Positions 59,601 to 64,000 of a stretch of DNA of 64,000 nt are shown in pieces. The notes beneath the pieces were generated by a model. The model ran no database searches. It saw nothing but the letters and a program-made list of their open reading frames with translations, and was not told the origin of the DNA. This DNA is from Ampelomyces quisqualis (Eukaryota; Ascomycota; Dothideomycetes; Pleosporales; Phaeosphaeriaceae): assembly GCA_018398575.1 (NCBI GenBank), contig JAGTXZ010000002.1, positions 808,501 through 872,500 on the forward strand, read 5' to 3'. The position numbers were made by a program, and so were the translations under genes. Position 1 is the first letter of the stretch; each line of letters starts with the position of its first letter.

Positions 59601-61420
59601 AGATGTCTGCTATTAACGCAGCGTAAAGGCAGATAGATTTGTCTTTCTAGCCTTGTTGTAGCTAGGCTAAGCACGCAGCTGCTGTAATATTCTGTAGTAA
59701 GAGAAGTTTTTTTTTCTCTTAGCTTCTAACTTGCGTCTAAGTAGAGTATATATATATTAATTTCTTTACTATTGCAATAGTAACATTATGCTAGTTTATC
59801 TATAGTTAACCTAGAACTAGGTTATATTCTTTGTTTCTGTTTAGTTTATAGGCCTATAGTGTCTCCTTGTGCCTATTAATGTTAATTCTTATCTAGACAG
59901 CTATCTTTATCTAAGACTAGGCTCTAGCAATCTTAATAATTTCTCTTAAAGTTATTAACTTACGCTCTAACTTATTCTTGTAGATAAACTTAGTTAAGGT
60001 TACAGTGTAAGTAAGACACCTAGTGTTAATTATTATAAAAGTAACTATTGTTTTATTAACAATAGTGTATATAGTAATAGGTTCTTTGTCTAGCTATTTT
60101 CTCTAGAATTGTTAAAATCTCTTGTTCTCTTTTAGTGTTATATTACTATACTTTTATCTGCGCCTTTAGACAAGAATTACTTATTTTCTAAGCTTAGGGT
60201 GTTTTCTAACACGTTCTCTTCTTCCTTACCTTGCGCCTTAGCTGCTGCAGCTCTAGTAAGTTTTAAAAGTAAGAACAATTTGCATTTGCTAGCGTAGTGT
60301 CCTAACTTACTGCAGCAGAGGCATAAGTTGTTTTGTCTCTAGTAGAACTGCTCTTTTGCAGTAGCTTACTTAGCTTTCTTTCTTTTAAGAGATTTTCTCT
60401 TAGTTCTTCTAGAATGTCCTCTTATAGGTTCTTAATCTATAGGTTTTCTAACGTTCTGTTTTTTAGTGTGCTTACTACCTAGTTTTACTTTATATAAGTT
60501 TTTCTTAATAATTGCTACTCTGTCTATAAGGTTATAGATTCCCTATTTAAGTTTAGTCTCTATAGAAATTATCCTATCTTGTAGGTCTAGCTAGATAGCG
60601 CTTAAGTACCTTGTTTTTAGGTTTGCTTTGTTATCTTCCTTACCTGCGTTATAGGCTAGCCTTATAAACTTTGCATTAAAGCTCTTAAGAGAAGACTTAT
60701 TCTGTTACATTATTTAGAGTTTTCTTTGTAATCTTTTGTTATGTAGCTTGTTGCCAAATTAGCTATTTAGAAAGTTCTAAAGTTCTTCTGTAGAGCCCTA
60801 GAGGTTCTAGGTTACCTAAGACAAGGCTACACTAGCTACTAACTTCTTAAGGCAGTTAAAGATATAGCCTGCTTTAAAGCCTAGTCCTGCGCTGTTATGT
60901 TCTAGTTTGTACATTATTTAGGCCTTAAAGATGTAGTAATCTTTTTAATCTCTTCTATACGCTTCTAAGTTAAGGACTTTGTAAGTCTTTTAGAGCAGGA
61001 GAAAGCTTTCTAAGAAGGTCTGTATAAAGCTAAAGGTCTCTAAAGTTACTTAGGCTGTAAGCCTTGCAACTTGTTCCTGTAGATTTCTTACTAGTAATAC
61101 TAAGTCTAGATCTGCGCTTATAGAGGACTTTCTTTTCTTATTATTAGAAAGTCTAGCTGCTAAGAAGCTATATACTTTCTGCTAGGCGAGCGTTCCCTTA
61201 AGGCTGTTTAATAGCAATTGTTTCTTAATCTGTTGTTTCTTTAAGTCTAGGAAGTTGTTAATAATTACCTAATTAAACTTATCCTTAATATCTAACTTAG
61301 GGACGCTGTTACGTCTTATCTAGATAGCTTATACTATTATATCCTGTAATGTTATAAGAATAGTTACTTGTTCTATGCTAGAGGTTACTAATAGCTCTTT
61401 AGCCTAGTTAGGTTTAACAA
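56600..61420 (-). pseudogene. Gypsy family C gag-pol remnant (copy 2)
   Basis: Minus strand. The gag zinc knuckle at 60282-60323 is intact here: C-x2-C-x4-H-x4-C (CLCCSKLGHYASKC), whereas copy 1 has lost two Cys. RT lies near 58800-59600 with box YIDNVLIYTS (58960-58971; second Asp now Asn). RNase H lies near 58300-58650 and the integrase near 56760-57600. The integrase C-terminal part (RPLKKLD.KNKKYIVIKII, about 56430-56500) is preserved beyond the point where copy 1 breaks. Stops are fewer than in copy 1 but still many. Confidence 0.87.
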
Positions 61421-61427
61421 ATTTAAT

Positions 61428-61680
61428 TGTAAGGGGTAGACTCTAAGAGTAGATGCTAGGAAATAAAGACGTAAATTTGTAACTTATCCTAATTGCTACC
61501 TAGAAGGTTTTTATAGTCCTAAGGCAGTCTGGTCTAGAGGGTTTAGGTGCTCTAGTCTAGAACTGTTTTTAGTGTTCTAGCCTAGAGGATTTTTAGCGTT
61601 CTAGTTCAGAACCTTTTTAGTATTTTAGCAAGCTAAGGTTTTTCCGTAACCAAGGACTAACTGGGCAGTAGCCTGTTACA
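61428..61680 (-). repeat. 5' LTR of Gypsy family C copy 2
   Basis: 253 bp, TGTAAGGGGTAGACTC to GTAGCCTGTTACA. It retains several unmutated sites, including CCGTAACCAAGG. Confidence 0.92.
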
Positions 61681-61685
61681 GCCTA

Positions 61686-64000
61686 TAGCTATATATAGAC
61701 AACTTTGAAGAGATTTACTATAAGCTTAATAATTTAGTTAACTAGCTTAAAGACATACACATTATTAACAGTATAGAGATTAAGAGCTTTATTAAGTTAC
61801 CTAAAGAGCGCAATCCTAACTACAAAGATCTAGCCTACTTCTTAGACTATATTATTGTAATATACAGCCTAAATAAAATTAAGGAAAACAATAAGGTACT
61901 GTTACTTTCTAGACTATTATACTATAAAGTAATAGATATAATAGATTAATTGTAGGTATATATAAGTTAGTAAGAGTTTACTATAAATAATAAGTAATAT
62001 ATTAACAAGCTAAAAGCACTACAATAGGTAACTATAAAATAGATAGCTATAGAGCTGCAAGACAGACACTAAAAAGATATACGCAACTAAATAGTAAGAC
62101 TGCGCTAATATAAACACAAGAATGCTATATACCTAAAATAATACAATACTAGACTATCTGTAAGTGTAAAAACTAAGAGTAATGTTATAGTATAGTTGCA
62201 GTTAGAAAAGCCTAATAATACTATACCTAACTAGAATAAGAATAGCTATTATATAAATTATCTTATAGAGCCTGCAATTTCTAGTATTTTAGCTAGCGCA
62301 TTAACTAAAATAACTAGATAATATTAGCCTAGTAAATACTAAAATTTAAGAATAATTGCTTAGCACTTACTATATTAAGCTAAAGACTAGATTAATAATC
62401 TAAAGTAGTAGCACATAATCTATACAACTAAAAGAGTAGAGTTGTTAAGAAATTATATATGTATAGTAATATCTAGGTAGAATAGTAGCGTAGAAAGTTA
62501 AGTACTCTAGTATACTAGCACTAAGCAGAGGTACTACACTACAAGACATGTTAATAAAAGATAAGGGTTTTATACAAGAACATAAGATAATAGATAATAA
62601 TAGCATTCTTTATAAAATACTGCGTACTACATACTTTGTAATATTAGTTGCTAATACTAAAAGAGAATACTTAAATAGAAGATTACTACTATATAAACAG
62701 CAAACTTAGCGTTAAAAGAAGAAACTAATCTTCTTATAAACAAATCTATAGAATATAGGGTAGAATTATCTAGTTAAAAAGACAAATATTTTAAACTAAT
62801 ATTAGAATATATAATAGAAGCAGGCTGCTATACACTTTCTTGCTAGCTGCAAGCTGCGTACACTATAGAGATCTGTTAACTACTATCTACACTAATAGCA
62901 CATAGTCTAGAGCATTAGATATACTAACAGATAATATAGAATTGTAATAGAATAATATAATGCAAAGAAATAGAAGGTAATAGATAGCTTTCTTTGCTAA
63001 CAGAACTGTAGACGCGTAAAAAAAAATTCTATAATTATATATAAACTGCTAGACGCTAGTATATAACTTAAACTTTCTAACGTAGCCTTACTGCGTATTT
63101 TTACTAAGGCTAGAGTTCTGTAGTTACACTTAAAATACTAAAGAAATAGACATAAACTATTAAACGCAATACTATAAATCTAAGACTATAGAAGGTATAT
63201 ATATATTGCTAGCCATCTAGAACAGAGTAATAGCTATTTAACAAACATTATTATACTATATAGAGCTATAGATATTAGAATAAGCTAGTGTATATATAGC
63301 TAACAAGAAGATACTATAGTGCGCGCAGAAAACACAAACTTAAATGCTTAAAACAACCTAGCCTGCGCTAACGTAGATAAACAGAAGAAGTAACCTACTA
63401 GCTACGCAGTAAATGTTAACAGATAATATAGAATCTATAATTTACAAAGGATACTATATAGAAGACTACCTATACCAGCTATATATTAGGTAGATAATAA
63501 TATACTTTAGGAATATAGCTGTAGACAAAAACAGAATAGCATAAACTAGAGGTTATACCTACAAAGTATTATACTAGTAGAAAAAGTTAAATAATCTTAC
63601 TAATACAGAAGTAATAAGGCTAATAAGAAATAATATAAATAGTAATATAAAAGTTAGAGAGAAATACCTCTAAACACTTACTTTATAAGATAACACAACT
63701 AGGTACAACCTATAAACAGACGCGTCTATATTACTATCTTATAGTTATGTAAACTAAGATTATTAAAAGTATTATAGACTAAGAAACTAGACAGTATAGT
63801 ACAGTGCTACTATAAAAGAACCTAGGTTTTAGTATAACCTATCTACTACAATAGCACTAGTAGGTTTAGCTAAGTTTACTTACTAGACTAAAGAAAGTAC
63901 TACTACTATAATATACAAGAGGTAAGTTGCTTACACTATAATACAAAACTTTAAAAAGTAAGAATTTTACTTAGTGCTATATAGTGCTATATAGTACTGT
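61686..64000 (+). other. Unassigned former coding region running off the window
   Basis: The plus frame from 61686 (YIDNFEEIYYKLNNLVN, then KLPKERNPNYKDLAYFLDYI) remains legible for over 1.5 kb with TAG/TAA stops, so it was a long protein gene, helical and Lys/Gln-rich. It directly follows the pogo-like remnant once Gypsy C is removed and may belong to the same host element. No domain recognised. Confidence 0.4.

Larger units (their letters stand above)
53757..61680 (-). mobile_element. Complete Gypsy family C copy 2 LTR retrotransposon
   Basis: 7924 bp bounded by 253-bp LTRs and the target duplication GCCTA (53752-53756 and 61681-61685). Minus orientation; relative of copy 1 at 23336. The joined flanks read CTACAGCCTATAGCTATA. 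It is inserted at or beyond the end of the pogo-like transposase. Confidence 0.93.

Noticed and set aside
62860..63120. Resemblance to the C-terminal part of DUF3435 tyrosine recombinases (Starship captains), from LIAHSLEHQIY
   Set aside because: Only one short stretch looks similar. The Arg...His-x-x-Arg...Tyr catalytic set cannot be recognised and no Starship-like borders are visible.
1..64000. CRISPR arrays, bacterial operons, rRNA or tRNA genes
   Set aside because: No spaced identical repeats, ribosome-binding-site-led gene strings or tRNA cloverleaf were found. The intron, TATA box and transposon families are fungal.

Overview
The window looks like a heterochromatic, AT-rich block of a filamentous ascomycete (Pezizomycotina) genome. 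It is built almost wholly from transposable elements wrecked by C-to-T hypermutation on both strands, the signature of repeat-induced point mutation (RIP). Old reading frames are still legible, but they carry in-frame TAG/TAA at former Trp, Gln and Arg codons, and His-to-Tyr, Arg-to-Cys and Glu-to-Lys changes. Surviving CpA and CpG sites are almost all preceded by a purine.

Layout. 1-3130: Ty3/gypsy (chromovirus) remnant on +, followed by an antisense Cys-cluster/coiled-coil ORF (3135-3574). 4560-7772: minus-strand 5' part of Gypsy family A with its LTR. 7778-10613: unassigned decayed DNA, then a possible Copia-type LTR and gag. About 10530-12960: the only island with normal composition; it holds a minisatellite and one credible small gene (12344-12724, 126 aa, TATA box, probably mitochondrial). 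13601-20846: hAT transposon copy A, split by a complete Gypsy element (family B, 14765-20756, 187-bp LTRs, target duplication ATATT). 20847-23335: unassigned. 23336-28199: Gypsy family C copy 1 on +, broken at 28200 by a large Plavaka-type DNA transposon that runs to about 50.6 kb. Inside the Plavaka element sit hAT copy B (31194-38064, 16-bp terminal inverted repeats), itself carrying an 851-bp foldback MITE (31382-32232), and a complete Gypsy family A element (41081-48196, 299-bp LTRs, target duplication ATTCT). 52640-53756: pogo-like transposase. 53757-61680: complete Gypsy family C copy 2 on the minus strand (253-bp LTRs, target duplication GCCTA). 61686-64000: unassigned.

Most notable: (1) hAT copy B carries, next to its right end and opposite to the transposase, a RIP-damaged histone H3-like gene with two recognisable introns. 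(2) Its first intron is nearly the same sequence as two introns of a neighbouring ORF in the same transposon, like introner elements. (3) Several unrelated Gypsy families carry an antisense ORF between pol and the 3' LTR with a Cys cluster, followed by a coiled coil where this can be read. (4) The mutation context appears to be YpCpR rather than simple CpA. Domain calls come from reading translations by eye; no database search was possible.
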